A stretch of DNA of 62,978 nt from Anaerolineales bacterium. GTDB taxonomy: Bacteria > Chloroflexota > Anaerolineae > 4572-78 > NAK82. A program made the translations under genes and the position numbers. The stretch spans positions 1,950,005-2,012,982 of the forward strand of contig CP070811.1 of assembly GCA_020343875.1 (NCBI GenBank), in the 5' to 3' direction. Positions 33,529 through 41,446 of this stretch are shown here, piece after piece. The notes beneath the pieces were generated by a model. It was not told the DNA's origin, did not search any database, and was given only the letters and a program-made list of their open reading frames with translations. Positions within the stretch are counted from its first letter, which is position 1. Every line of letters starts with the position of its first letter.

Positions 33529-34143
33529 TCAGCCGCGGGTGACCAGCTTGTAGCCCAGGCCCCGCATGGTGAGCAGCATTTGTGGATTGGCCGGATCGGG
33601 TTCGAGTTTGGCGCGCAGGCGACGAATCAGATTCTCGACCTGATAGTCGTAGACCCCCTCGTGGTACTCGGGCCAGACAGCGCTGCCGATGTCATCCTTC
33701 GAACAGACCTCACCTTTGTGTTCGTAGAGGTAAGCCAGCAGCCCAAATTCTTTGGGTGCCAGGGTGACCATGTGCCGATCCACCCGCACCACACCCGCCG
33801 CCACATTCACCTCCAACTCCGGGAAGGGGGAATCCCGGTAGGTAATGTCCGGGTCGTTGAAGATCAGGGTCACGTCGCCGATGGAGATGCGATCCTTGTC
33901 GTGCAGCTCCATCGGATGCAGAATCCGTTCCTCGTTGAGGAAGGTGCCATTGGTGCTGCCCATGTCTTCCAGAATGGCCCGCCAGCCTTCACGTCGCACA
34001 CGAGCGTGTTCGCGAGAGATGCGCTTGCTGGTAATGACGATGTCGTTTTCAAGGGCGCGGCCTATCGTGGTCGTCTGGCCGGTCAAGGGATGTTCCCTAC
34101 CGGTAGGGTCTGTCAGGGATGGCACTTGCTCAGATGTCGTCAT
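33529..34143 (-). CDS. FHA domain fused to OmpR-type winged-helix regulator
   Basis: This is a 204-aa transcription factor of unusual build. The FHA domain (about 15-100) has TTIGRALENDIVI, KRISREHARV and GSTNGTFLNEERI, the phosphothreonine-peptide pocket residues (Arg, Ser, His, Asn). The C-terminal Trans_Reg_C winged helix (about 110-204) has LAPKEFGLLAYLYEHKGEV and the MRGLGYKLV wing. A phospho-Thr reader replaces the receiver domain of an ordinary response regulator. The ATG follows AGAGG; a GTG six codons upstream is within the ribosome site. Next to the kinase, it is the obvious candidate to bind the nearby 11-base direct repeats, the spacing typical of OmpR-type proteins. Confidence 0.92.
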   Translation of the reverse strand: MTTSEQVPSLTDPTGREHPLTGQTTTIGRALENDIVITSKRISREHARVRREGWRAILEDMGSTNGTFLNEERILHPMELHDKDRISIGDVTLIFNDPDITYRDSPFPELEVNVAAGVVRVDRHMVTLAPKEFGLLAYLYEHKGEVCSKDDIGSAVWPEYHEGVYDYQVENLIRRLRAKLEPDPANPQMLLTMRGLGYKLVTRG

Positions 34144-34163
34144 GCTACGCCTCTGGTCCACCC

Positions 34164-34192
34164 AGTCTACTCTGCCCGCTCGACCCTGTCAA
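34164..34192 (-). promoter_or_regulatory. Promoter of the FHA-winged-helix gene
   Basis: On the minus strand, TTGACA (34187-34192), 17-base spacer, TAGACT (34164-34169). It lacks the 11-base repeats, suggesting constitutive supply of the regulator. Confidence 0.75.
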
Positions 34193-34271
34193 GTCAGCCC
34201 TGACCTGGGTTACCGACCGCAAGAATGCTTTCTTGCGATGCGAATGCGTGATTGGTGCGATGTGTTACCTG

Positions 34272-35270
34272 TTAGCTGCCGTGAATTCTCTTGAGCATGC
34301 TTACCGCTCGCAGTGTAACCCATTTACTGGGCTGGCCCTTCTTCTCGACGTCGGCCCACATCTTACCCTTGTAGCTATATTCCATTTTCCATCGGCCATC
34401 CTCATCCTGCTTGGAAAGCACCAGTTGGATTGCCTCCTCAAGGCGTGGGTCACCGCCGCAGCCTGCCTCCACCAGCGCTTCCAGATTGAGCAATACGTCG
34501 GTGACATACCCCAACGGATAGCCAAACTTGAACCAGCTGGAGCTGATCCGTTCCTGGTATGGGTAGTCGGCGCGGGCGACATCGTAGCTCAGCAGGAAGT
34601 GGGTGGCTATCTGAATAGCATCCTCAACGGCGGGGGCACGGCCATGGCTGGGCACGCGGTTAAGCGCCCACAGGGCCCGGACCGCACCCCAGGCGCAGGG
34701 CAGGCCATAGTTGGCCGAGCAAACGAAGTCGGGGGCCTGGACGCCTGACTTGCGGTACCACTCGTACCCGTCACCGGTAATCGAGCGAGCCAAGGCGTCG
34801 ATGGCGCGCTCCAGGCGCTCGTCTCCCCAGCAACCCAGATCGAGCAACGCGCGTACCATGTTGCCCCACAGGCAGTGGATGGTCGTGCTAGGTTGGCCAT
34901 TGCAGGCAAAGCCATCGTTCCTGGCCTGAGCGTGGGCAAAGACGTATTCGATGGCCTTCTGGATCCGTTCGTCCCGCCCGTCTGCCCCCAGTTGGGCCAG
35001 GAAGAGGACCGACCAGAGGGTGCCTCGATATTTTGGTGCGTAGCCCGGACCGGGCTTGACCCAGTAACCATCCAGGGACTGGGCGTCCAGGATGGCAAGC
35101 ACTGGATAATTACGCATCACCTCTGCCTGTGCGCTAATGACCTCGGGATCATCGACCGTCCGGTCGAGCAAGTTTCTTAAGGCGAAGTATCGGACGCCCG
35201 GATTGGCCTGGTCTGGCTCCAGCAGCCAGGGCAGGGGATCAGCTTTGAGGCTGGCTTTCCAGTCGTTCAT
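34272..35270 (-). CDS. Terpene-cyclase-like (prenyltransferase/squalene oxidase repeat) protein
   Basis: This 332-aa, mostly alpha-helical protein has alpha/alpha-barrel repeats resembling squalene-oxidase/prenyltransferase units: LAILDAQSLDGYWV, IEYVFAHAQARNDGF and VLSKQDEDGRWKMEYSYKGKMW. No cyclase DXDD or QW set is complete, so it is probably not a terpene cyclase. Repeat proteins of this kind are common and uncharacterised in Chloroflexota. The start ATG lies inside the end of the radical SAM gene (32-base overlap) after AAGGAATCC. An upstream in-frame start would only extend that overlap. Confidence 0.7.
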   Translation of the reverse strand: MNDWKASLKADPLPWLLEPDQANPGVRYFALRNLLDRTVDDPEVISAQAEVMRNYPVLAILDAQSLDGYWVKPGPGYAPKYRGTLWSVLFLAQLGADGRDERIQKAIEYVFAHAQARNDGFACNGQPSTTIHCLWGNMVRALLDLGCWGDERLERAIDALARSITGDGYEWYRKSGVQAPDFVCSANYGLPCAWGAVRALWALNRVPSHGRAPAVEDAIQIATHFLLSYDVARADYPYQERISSSWFKFGYPLGYVTDVLLNLEALVEAGCGGDPRLEEAIQLVLSKQDEDGRWKMEYSYKGKMWADVEKKGQPSKWVTLRAVSMLKRIHGS

Positions 35271-36399
35271 CTCTGTGGATTCCTTCTTCTCGCAACCACT
35301 TGGCAATCTGGCCGGCCAGGTTTGTGCCGACTCCAGGCATTGCCTGCAGCCCTTTCTCACCTTGGGTTTGATATACCTGGGCGATGCTTTGGGGCCACTC
35401 ATCTACTACCCATGCTGCCTTGCGATAAGCCCAGATACGATAGTCTTTTGCTTCCTCCAATTCCAGGTCATAGGTCTTGAGGAACAAGCGTTCGGCAACA
35501 CGTTTGTTGACAGCCAATGGCCCGGGCGCGACGTAGCGGGGTATGCGATCCATCAAGCCGTGCCGAGCGCACAATTCGCGGATCAGCAATCCCAGCCGGG
35601 CATTGTAGGGCCTGGGCGGGCCGTAGCTTGGTTTTCGACCTGGTTCCCAACTATATAACTTCCGCCAGCTGGCCACCAGTGCCGGGCCCAGGCGTCGGGC
35701 GGCCTGCAAGGTCCGTTCAGCCTGGAAGCCATCCATTGTCAATGCGCCAGCCAGCACGAATGATCCTCCGTGATCCTTGATAGCGCGCACGGTATCCTGC
35801 AAGTGATCTTCGCCGTCGCCCGCGAACGGAAATATCGGCATCAACGAGGTACCCACCAGGATGCCAGCGCTGGCCAACTGCTGCATAGCCTGCAAACGAC
35901 GCTTCACGCCCGGGCTGCGTGGCTCAAAGGCCCTCTTCAGAGACGGGTCCACGCCGCTGATGCTAAAGGCCACCCCTACCCAGGTCCGCTGGTTGATTTC
36001 CACCAGCAGATCCAGGTCGCGGGTGAGTAGGGGGGAACGTTCATTGATGTATAGGGGGAAGCTCAGGTCATGTACCACTTCCAGCATGCTCTGCGACAGG
36101 CGGTACCGGTCCTCGGCCGGCTGCTGCCAATCCCCACAGGCGATTACTTCGGGCTCAAGGCGGGAGAGCTCCTTTCGTAGCAGCTCCACAGCGTTGATTT
36201 TGACTTGGATCAGCGAGTCGAACGTATTCGGATCTCGCCGCCCCAGGTAGCGGCTGCCTCTCGCATAGCAGAACTCGCAGCCACTGCGGCAGCCTACATA
36301 AGGGCGTGCTGAGTACTTGCCCCAGAACCAGGGGCCGTCCACATGTTTGTGGATGTTGACAATTTTGCGAGCCCGGTACTCCCGAAATTCTAGTTTCAT
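35239..36399 (-). CDS. Radical SAM protein (spore photoproduct lyase-like/Rv2578c type)
   Basis: This 386-aa radical SAM enzyme has its 4Fe-4S motif CRSGCEFC (Cys37, Cys41, Cys44; C-x3-C-x2-C) close to the N-terminus. Next come a GDWQQPAEDRY segment and the strand INERSPLLTRDLDLL. LMPIFPFAGDGEDHL matches the SPL-like/Rv2578c group. Its C-terminus (about 340-386) ends in a helix-hairpin-helix-like ALPGVGTNLAGQIAKWL-type stretch (here MPGVGTNLAGQIAKWL), suggesting nucleic-acid contact. The ATG overlaps the AlkD-like stop (ATGA). Adjacent to an alkylation-repair fold protein, a DNA repair role is plausible but unproven. Confidence 0.82.
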   Translation of the reverse strand: MKLEFREYRARKIVNIHKHVDGPWFWGKYSARPYVGCRSGCEFCYARGSRYLGRRDPNTFDSLIQVKINAVELLRKELSRLEPEVIACGDWQQPAEDRYRLSQSMLEVVHDLSFPLYINERSPLLTRDLDLLVEINQRTWVGVAFSISGVDPSLKRAFEPRSPGVKRRLQAMQQLASAGILVGTSLMPIFPFAGDGEDHLQDTVRAIKDHGGSFVLAGALTMDGFQAERTLQAARRLGPALVASWRKLYSWEPGRKPSYGPPRPYNARLGLLIRELCARHGLMDRIPRYVAPGPLAVNKRVAERLFLKTYDLELEEAKDYRIWAYRKAAWVVDEWPQSIAQVYQTQGEKGLQAMPGVGTNLAGQIAKWLREEGIHRDERLESQPQS

Positions 36400-37157
36400 G
36401 GTTCGGCAGGCAGCTGTGAGCCTGGATGTGGCGCCTCTTTGACGCGGGTGCGTTGCTCTTTGGAAAGGTGCGTGAGTGCCTTGCGTAGCATCAGCGTCCG
36501 ATGATGCCGTTGATTGGGGATGACTTGCTGCGCCAGCCAATCGGCCACCAGGTCAGGATAATACCTCCCCAGCGTTTTTAAACCCCAGCCTACGCCTTTG
36601 ACGGCATTCATGTCCCATTCTTCGAACATGGGTTTCAAGAAAGCCAGCAGCCTCCCTGCCCGGGGGATATGTTCTGCCGCCCCGTGGGAACGCTTGGCCC
36701 AAAAATGAGCACCGACGCCGACGGCTCGGCGTACCCAGGGGTTGGGGTCCTGGCGCCAGGGAGCCAGTAGTTGCAACGATGGCTGGAAGTGGGCCGCCAG
36801 CGCTTGGCCCACAACGCCCTCTGCCAGTATGTCTGTCGCGTACCAGATGTCGCCGGCAATGATGAAGTCACGGCAGCGTGCAAAAGCACCGTCCAGATCA
36901 CGCCCCAATTGCCTCTCCAGAGCACTGCTGATTATGACCCAGCCGCCTTCGGTCCGGTCAATGGCGATGAGTGCCAAGAAATCGTTTACCGGCTGCATCG
37001 GGCTCGCGCCGATGGGCTCGCCGATGCACCTGAGCATGGCGAAAGGTGTACGCTGGCCAAGCAAAGGGGCCAACAGGCTGTAGGCCTGGGCTGTTTTTCC
37101 GGCTTGGACAAGCGCGGTCAGGCGCCCACCCAACTCTCTGGCTTCTCGGGTTTTCAT
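36396..37157 (-). CDS. AlkD-like DNA alkylation repair HEAT protein
   Basis: This 253-aa HEAT-like alpha-solenoid is of the DNA_alkylation (AlkC/AlkD) family. Helical repeats include NPWVRRAVGVGAHFWAKRS and MNAVKGVGWGLKTLGRYYPDLV, close to the AlkD WVRR and GW-LR motifs that line the DNA groove. Two features differ from textbook AlkD: the N-terminal 50 residues are not the usual helices, and the catalytic Trp/Asp placement cannot be confirmed by eye. It heads a three-gene overlapping set with a radical SAM enzyme, supporting a nucleic-acid repair context. Confidence 0.72.
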   Translation of the reverse strand: MKTREARELGGRLTALVQAGKTAQAYSLLAPLLGQRTPFAMLRCIGEPIGASPMQPVNDFLALIAIDRTEGGWVIISSALERQLGRDLDGAFARCRDFIIAGDIWYATDILAEGVVGQALAAHFQPSLQLLAPWRQDPNPWVRRAVGVGAHFWAKRSHGAAEHIPRAGRLLAFLKPMFEEWDMNAVKGVGWGLKTLGRYYPDLVADWLAQQVIPNQRHHRTLMLRKALTHLSKEQRTRVKEAPHPGSQLPAEP

Positions 37158-37200
37158 GGGGTACTTCCGGGTTGGCTAAATGACGGCCCGCCTGCTTTGG

Positions 37201-37226
37201 AAAAGCCACGGCATCCAGCCGTGGCT
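37201..37226 (-). terminator. Rho-independent terminator after the EF-Tu-domain-2-like gene
   Basis: Nine-base arms AGCCACGGC/GCCGTGGCT with a five-base loop are followed by TTTTCC on the minus strand, 30 bases beyond the stop. Confidence 0.7.
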
Positions 37227-37256
37227 GATGCCCGCTGTCTGGAGTGCCTGCCCTTT

Positions 37257-37511
37257 CTACTCCTGAATTACTTTGTATACAGCGTCACCCTTTCGTACGT
37301 GGTCGATTACCTTGATGGCAACGTCCGCTCCGGGGCCGACGGATTGGACCTTCTGGTGTTCGATCTCCATCGATTCGACGGATTGGTTAAAGTCTGTGGT
37401 GTGGCCCTGGATGTGGACCGCATCGCCTACCTTAAGCCCACCGCTGAGCTCGAGGACAGCCACACTAATGCGTTTGAAGTAGTGGGTAACGCGACCAATG
37501 TGCTTCTCCAT
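37257..37511 (-). CDS. Small EF-Tu domain 2-like protein
   Basis: This 84-aa beta-barrel protein matches translation-factor domain 2: IGRVTHYFKRISVAVLEL, GGLKVGDAVHIQG, TTDFNQSVESMEIEHQ and GADVAIKVID. There is no GTPase domain. Such stand-alone proteins are often annotated as elongation-factor-like in Chloroflexota and archaea; their function is unknown. The ATG is preceded by CAGGAGGGTTGG, and an ATG six codons upstream lies before that site. It is a single gene with its own terminator. Confidence 0.82.
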   Translation of the reverse strand: MEKHIGRVTHYFKRISVAVLELSGGLKVGDAVHIQGHTTDFNQSVESMEIEHQKVQSVGPGADVAIKVIDHVRKGDAVYKVIQE

Positions 37512-37615
37512 AATCCAACCCTCCTGCATGGCACTGAATCATCGGTACGCTTCAGGGACTTATGTTGATGCCTGATTTCCACCACACTTTCGACAACTGG
37601 CGGCGCACGGTGCGC

Positions 37616-38677
37616 CTAGCTGTTACCTAATGGCTTGCCGGTATTCCCCCACGTCCCGGGCACCTCCCGGTTGCACAGCGGGCAACGTCCGTGGCTTAGC
37701 CGGTAGGCAGTCACACTCAGCCCCCGGCGCTCGACGAGCAACGTCTCGCAGTGGGGGCAGTAGGTGTTTTCCAGGCGGTGGCCCGGCACGTTTCCCAGGT
37801 ACACGAATGCCAGCCCTGCCTCTTTGCCGATTTGCCAGCCTCGCTCCAGTGTGTCCAGCGGTGTGGGGGGCGTGGTAAAACGATAAGCCGGGTAGTAGCC
37901 ACTGACATGCCAGGGAACCTCTGGCCCCAACTGGGTTGCGATACGTTGCGCAATGCCTTCCAAGACTTCATCCTGGTCATTCACCCCTGGAATGACCAGG
38001 GTAGTGATTTCCAGGTGGATGCCCAGCTCGCGAGCCAGCCGGCAGTTACGCCATACCTGCTCCACGTCAATCCCTTTACAGTATCGTCGTACAGCCTGGG
38101 CATCCCCCTTCACGTCCACGTTCATCGCGTCCAGCCCGGCCTTCACGAGCAGACCCAGCGCCTGGGAGGTCATATAGCCATTGGTCACGTAGGTGTTGTA
38201 CAGGCCCCGGGCGCGAGCCAGCCGGAAGACGTCCAGCGACCACTCCAGGCAGAGAGTAGGCTCATTGAAGCTGATGGAGGTGCCCTGGCAACCCAGTCTG
38301 ATGGCCTCAGAGACGAAATCCTGCGGAGCCATATAGTGACCCCTGCCGGGAGGTATCTTGCTGATGTGGTGATTCTGGCACCAGGGGCAACCGAAATTGC
38401 ACGACCAGGCGCCACTGGTGAGGGCTCGGCTGCTTGGATAGAAATGGTAAAGAGGCTTCTTTTCGATGGGGTTGGCGGAAATGGAGGAGACAGCGCCGTA
38501 GGTGAGTGTCAGCAGAGTCCCATCCTGGTGGCGTCGGGTGCGGCACCAGCCCAGCCCACCGGCGATGAGTTCGCATCGGCGTTCGCAAGTCAGACAGCGG
38601 ATTCCTCGCTTGCTTGGTTCTTGGAGCAAGGCCGGTCGGATGAGCAAGGCTGGATACGGCCGATCACGATCTCTCAT
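37616..38677 (-). CDS. amrS: AmrS-type radical SAM enzyme (AMMECR1-Memo-radical SAM system)
   Basis: This 353-aa radical SAM protein is of the PflA-like AmrS group. An N-terminal cysteine cluster (Cys28, Cys31, Cys35, Cys45) precedes the SAM-cluster motif CNFGCPWC (Cys93, Cys97, Cys100). TSISFNEPTL, VTNGYMT and HVSGYYPAYRF follow. The C-terminus ends with two CPHC/CPLC pairs, probably a zinc site. AmrA and AmrB partners are not in the window. It starts only 13 bases after the lexA stop, so it may be part of the SOS-controlled transcript. The substrate is unknown. Confidence 0.85.
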   Translation of the reverse strand: MRDRDRPYPALLIRPALLQEPSKRGIRCLTCERRCELIAGGLGWCRTRRHQDGTLLTLTYGAVSSISANPIEKKPLYHFYPSSRALTSGAWSCNFGCPWCQNHHISKIPPGRGHYMAPQDFVSEAIRLGCQGTSISFNEPTLCLEWSLDVFRLARARGLYNTYVTNGYMTSQALGLLVKAGLDAMNVDVKGDAQAVRRYCKGIDVEQVWRNCRLARELGIHLEITTLVIPGVNDQDEVLEGIAQRIATQLGPEVPWHVSGYYPAYRFTTPPTPLDTLERGWQIGKEAGLAFVYLGNVPGHRLENTYCPHCETLLVERRGLSVTAYRLSHGRCPLCNREVPGTWGNTGKPLGNS

Positions 38678-38690
38678 CCGAAATAGGTCT

Positions 38691-39323
38691 TCAATTAATC
38701 TGGCGGATCACGGCCAATACCTTACCCTGAATCTGGAGGTTATCTGGTGCGACGTAGATAGGGCCCATCTGGCTGTTTTCCGGCTGGAGCCGGACGCGAT
38801 GTCCCTCGTGGTAATAGCGTTTGAGAGTTGTTTCTTCTTCGTTCACCAGCCAGGCAGCCACCATGTCGCCATCGTTGGCCGTTTCCTGATATTGCATGAT
38901 GACTACATCGCCGTCGTTGATGTAAGCATCAATCATCGAGTCCCCCCGCACCTGGAGGGCGTAGGTCTCTCTGTCAGCCGGCACAATGTCTCGAGTCAGT
39001 TCAATGCTCTCACCAGCGAACGCATCCTCCGGCACCGGGATTGGGGAACCGGCAGCAATTCGTCCCAGCAGTGGTACATGGATCAGATCGGCAGCAGCAC
39101 GTAACTCCTCCAAACTTTCGGCGAGGCGGATGCCCCGCGATACCGTTCGGTCTCGCACAAGGCAGCCTTCCTTCTGCAAGGCGTTCAGGTTGTAATTCAC
39201 CACCGATGTGGACGATATGTTGACAGCCTCTCCAATCTCCCGAATCGTGGGCGGATACCCATTGTCGAGGGCAAAACTCCTAATGAATTCCAGAATCTTT
39301 CGTTGTCGCTCCGATAAGGCCAT
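38691..39323 (-). CDS. lexA: LexA repressor
   Basis: This 210-aa SOS repressor and self-cleaving protease has an N-terminal winged helix (1-68) with PTIREIGEAVNISSTSVVNYNLNAL and the Ala91-Gly92 cleavage site in GRIAAGSP. The catalytic serine is Ser129 in GDSMID and the lysine is Lys168 in TTLKRY. The ATG is preceded by AAGGAGGCG; a start six codons upstream would cover it. A LexA box lies between its own -35 and -10, so it should repress itself. The next gene, amrS, is only 13 bases downstream. Confidence 0.97.
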   Translation of the reverse strand: MALSERQRKILEFIRSFALDNGYPPTIREIGEAVNISSTSVVNYNLNALQKEGCLVRDRTVSRGIRLAESLEELRAAADLIHVPLLGRIAAGSPIPVPEDAFAGESIELTRDIVPADRETYALQVRGDSMIDAYINDGDVVIMQYQETANDGDMVAAWLVNEEETTLKRYYHEGHRVRLQPENSQMGPIYVAPDNLQIQGKVLAVIRQIN

Positions 39324-39378
39324 AAGTCGCCTCCTTACCACCTGCTGGTAAATTCGACCATTTGTGCTATACAGCCCT

Positions 39379-39408
39379 ATTTTACCACGAACGTGTGTTC
39401 TATGTCAA
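39379..39408 (-). promoter_or_regulatory. lexA promoter with embedded SOS box
   Basis: On the minus strand, TTGACA (39403-39408), 18-base spacer, TAAAAT (39379-39384). The Gram-positive-type LexA box GAAC-N4-GTTC (39389-39400) fills the spacer. Confidence 0.88.
39388..39401. promoter_or_regulatory. LexA box (SOS operator)
   Basis: CGAACGTGTGTTCT matches the CGAAC-N4-GTTCG consensus of LexA in Bacillus-like and related phyla in all but the last base. It is the only clear box in the window. It is 53 bases upstream of the plus-strand kinase -10 and so could also influence that gene. Confidence 0.85.
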
Positions 39409-39453
39409 GAGCGATTCCATTTTTACTTGTATTTAGTATCCTGGGTCAAATCG

Positions 39454-39462
39454 TGATAGAAT
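39454..39462 (+). promoter_or_regulatory. Extended -10 of the second Ser/Thr kinase gene
   Basis: TGATAGAAT, a TGn-extended -10 with one mismatch, lies 36 bases before the start. There is no convincing -35. Confidence 0.45.
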
Positions 39463-39498
39463 GTCGTGGTAAGCTGTGGTTAGAAGACGGAGGTCGGT

Positions 39499-41367
39499 AT
39501 GGAGACATTGATAGGTCAAACGCTGGGACAATATCGGATTGTGGAACAGATTGGCAAAGGGGGGATGGCTACTGTCTTCAAAGCGTATCAACCAGGTCTC
39601 GATCGCTACGTGGCAGTCAAGATTCTTCCCGCCTATTATGTGCATGAAGAAGGATTCTCTGAGCGTTTCGTGCGCGAGGCCAAAGCCATTGCCCGGCTTG
39701 ATCACCCCAACATCTTGCCTGTTTATGACTTCGGCCAGGCGGACGGCCTGTCGTACATTGTGATGAAATATATAGCGGCGGGTACGCTCAAAGACCGCCT
39801 GGGGCAGCCTCTGGCCCTGGAAGAGGCTCTCAACATCCTCAAACAGATCGCTGCCGCCCTGGACCATGCCCACGATCAGGGCATCCTTCATCGGGATGTG
39901 AAGCCAGGCAACATCTTGATAGATGACAGAGACTGGGTTTATCTTTCGGACTTTGGCCTGGCCAAGATGGTAGAAGGTTCGGTGCAATTGACCGGTTCTG
40001 GCGTCGGCGTGGGCACGCCGGCCTACATGTCGCCCGAGCAGGGACAGGGCATGCAGGTGGATAGGCGTACCGACGTGTACGCGCTGGGCATTATTCTCTA
40101 CGAGATGCTGACCGGGCGTGTGCCTTTCGAAGCGGAAACGCCAATGGCTGTGGTCGTCAAGCAAATCACCAGCCCGTTGACCCTGCCGCGCGTCATTAAC
40201 CCGGCTATCCCCAAGTCGGTGGAGCGGGTCATTCTCAAAGCCCTGGCCAAAGATGCGGGTGACCGCTTTGCTCGCGCTGGCGAACTGGCGCAGGCTTTGG
40301 AGGCGACTATCACCCGGGTTGGACCAGCGGAAGCGGTTGCCACCCCAACTGCCCCTCCCGTGACCGGTCACGTGCCACAGCCGCCACCGGCAGTGGCCTA
40401 TCCACCTACTGTACCGCCTGCGCGGGTCGCCCCGTCGCCGGCCTATCAGGTCCAGCCAGTGGCCAAGAAGAGTAGCCTGCCGATGCTGGTCGTCGCTGGC
40501 GTGGCCGGCCTGGTGGTTGTGGGCATTGTTCTGGTTGTGGCCTTGATACTTCTGCTGGGGCGTGATAGGCCCGGCCCCACCGTCCCCAGCGCAGCCGTGG
40601 AAATTACTGCCACTTTGACGCCGGTGCCCGAGGCTCTCGCTGTCGTGGAAACCGCTGAGCCTACGCCTCCCACCGCCACGGCAACGCCCGTGCCGACTGA
40701 GTCCCCGTCGCCCACATCTACGCCTCTCCCAACCGATACGCCATTACCCACCTCTACTCCTATTCCGACCAATACGCCTTTGCCAACGCCCACGCCGGTT
40801 CCCACCGATACACCTGTCCCGCCGACCTTCACTCCTACGCAGCCTCTCAACCCGGACACTGGCTACCGGCCTTATGCTCTCTTCAACCCGATGTGGGAAG
40901 AGTTAGGGGGAGGATCTGGCCCGCTGGGCTATCCCACTGGGTCAGCGATTACCGACCGTAACTACGCCAGGCAATACTTTGAGCGAGGCTTTATGTATTG
41001 GTGGCAATCGCCCACCTTGCCTGAACCCATCTGGGTAGTGATCATGCCTGATCCCGCAGCCAGCAGCGGTGTGACCTGGGCCCGGTATGACAACGCGTGG
41101 GATTCCAGCAAGCCTCTCTTTCCCCCTGGCTGTCCCGAGGCGACTGAGCCCCTGGGGCCGATGGCGGGTTTTGGGGTTACCTGGTGTGATCGCCCCGGCG
41201 TAAAGGAACAGGTCGGCGCACCCCGCGAGCGGGAGTCTGGCTCTGGCGATGTTTACCCCAAGGGAGCGGTGCAATTTTTCCAACACGGCGTGATGCTGGA
41301 GAATCCGAGTACTCGGGAAATCTGGGCCCTGATCGATGGCATGGGCTGGCGACGAGCTGGCTATTAG
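39499..41367 (+). CDS. Hanks-type Ser/Thr kinase with extracellular LGFP-like domain
   Basis: This is a 622-aa PknB-like receptor kinase. The catalytic domain has IGKGGMATVFKAY (18-30), Lys41, HRDVKPGN with Asp133, DFG 151-153 and GTPAYMSPEQ. A Pro-rich juxtamembrane segment leads to one TM helix (about 328-355). Outside, a Thr/Pro-rich linker with TPxP-like repeats (about 375-440) precedes a Trp/Tyr-rich domain (about 450-622). That domain contains LGYPTG and YFERGFMYW, similar to LGFP-type wall-associated repeats and to the lipoprotein at 49339-50034. It has no PASTA domains. GGAGG precedes the ATG. It likely senses an envelope ligand; it lies next to LexA and a REC-Roadblock gene. Confidence 0.93.
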   Translation: METLIGQTLGQYRIVEQIGKGGMATVFKAYQPGLDRYVAVKILPAYYVHEEGFSERFVREAKAIARLDHPNILPVYDFGQADGLSYIVMKYIAAGTLKDRLGQPLALEEALNILKQIAAALDHAHDQGILHRDVKPGNILIDDRDWVYLSDFGLAKMVEGSVQLTGSGVGVGTPAYMSPEQGQGMQVDRRTDVYALGIILYEMLTGRVPFEAETPMAVVVKQITSPLTLPRVINPAIPKSVERVILKALAKDAGDRFARAGELAQALEATITRVGPAEAVATPTAPPVTGHVPQPPPAVAYPPTVPPARVAPSPAYQVQPVAKKSSLPMLVVAGVAGLVVVGIVLVVALILLLGRDRPGPTVPSAAVEITATLTPVPEALAVVETAEPTPPTATATPVPTESPSPTSTPLPTDTPLPTSTPIPTNTPLPTPTPVPTDTPVPPTFTPTQPLNPDTGYRPYALFNPMWEELGGGSGPLGYPTGSAITDRNYARQYFERGFMYWWQSPTLPEPIWVVIMPDPAASSGVTWARYDNAWDSSKPLFPPGCPEATEPLGPMAGFGVTWCDRPGVKEQVGAPRERESGSGDVYPKGAVQFFQHGVMLENPSTREIWALIDGMGWRRAGY

Positions 41368-41379
41368 GGCTATCCAGGA

Positions 41380-41408
41380 TTGACTTTTGGCGCGAAAGTC
41401 GGTACAAT
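41380..41408 (+). promoter_or_regulatory. Promoter of the REC-Roadblock gene
   Basis: TTGACT (41380-41385), 17-base spacer, TACAAT (41403-41408), just after the kinase stop and 39 bases from the GTG start. Confidence 0.65.
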
Positions 41409-41446
41409 CGGGTGGTTATGCGATCTTACTTGAGAGCGAAGGAACC

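Noticed and set aside
34255..34285. A fourth triple-repeat operator before the FHA gene
   Set aside because: GTTACCTGTTAGC only loosely resembles the repeats, lacks the 11-base periodicity and lies inside the end of the neighbouring gene. The FHA gene has its own plain promoter at 34164.
40690..40830. Tandem DNA repeat in the second kinase gene
   Set aside because: The low-complexity stretch encodes a Thr/Pro linker with varied codons, so it is a protein-level feature and not a separate DNA repeat element.
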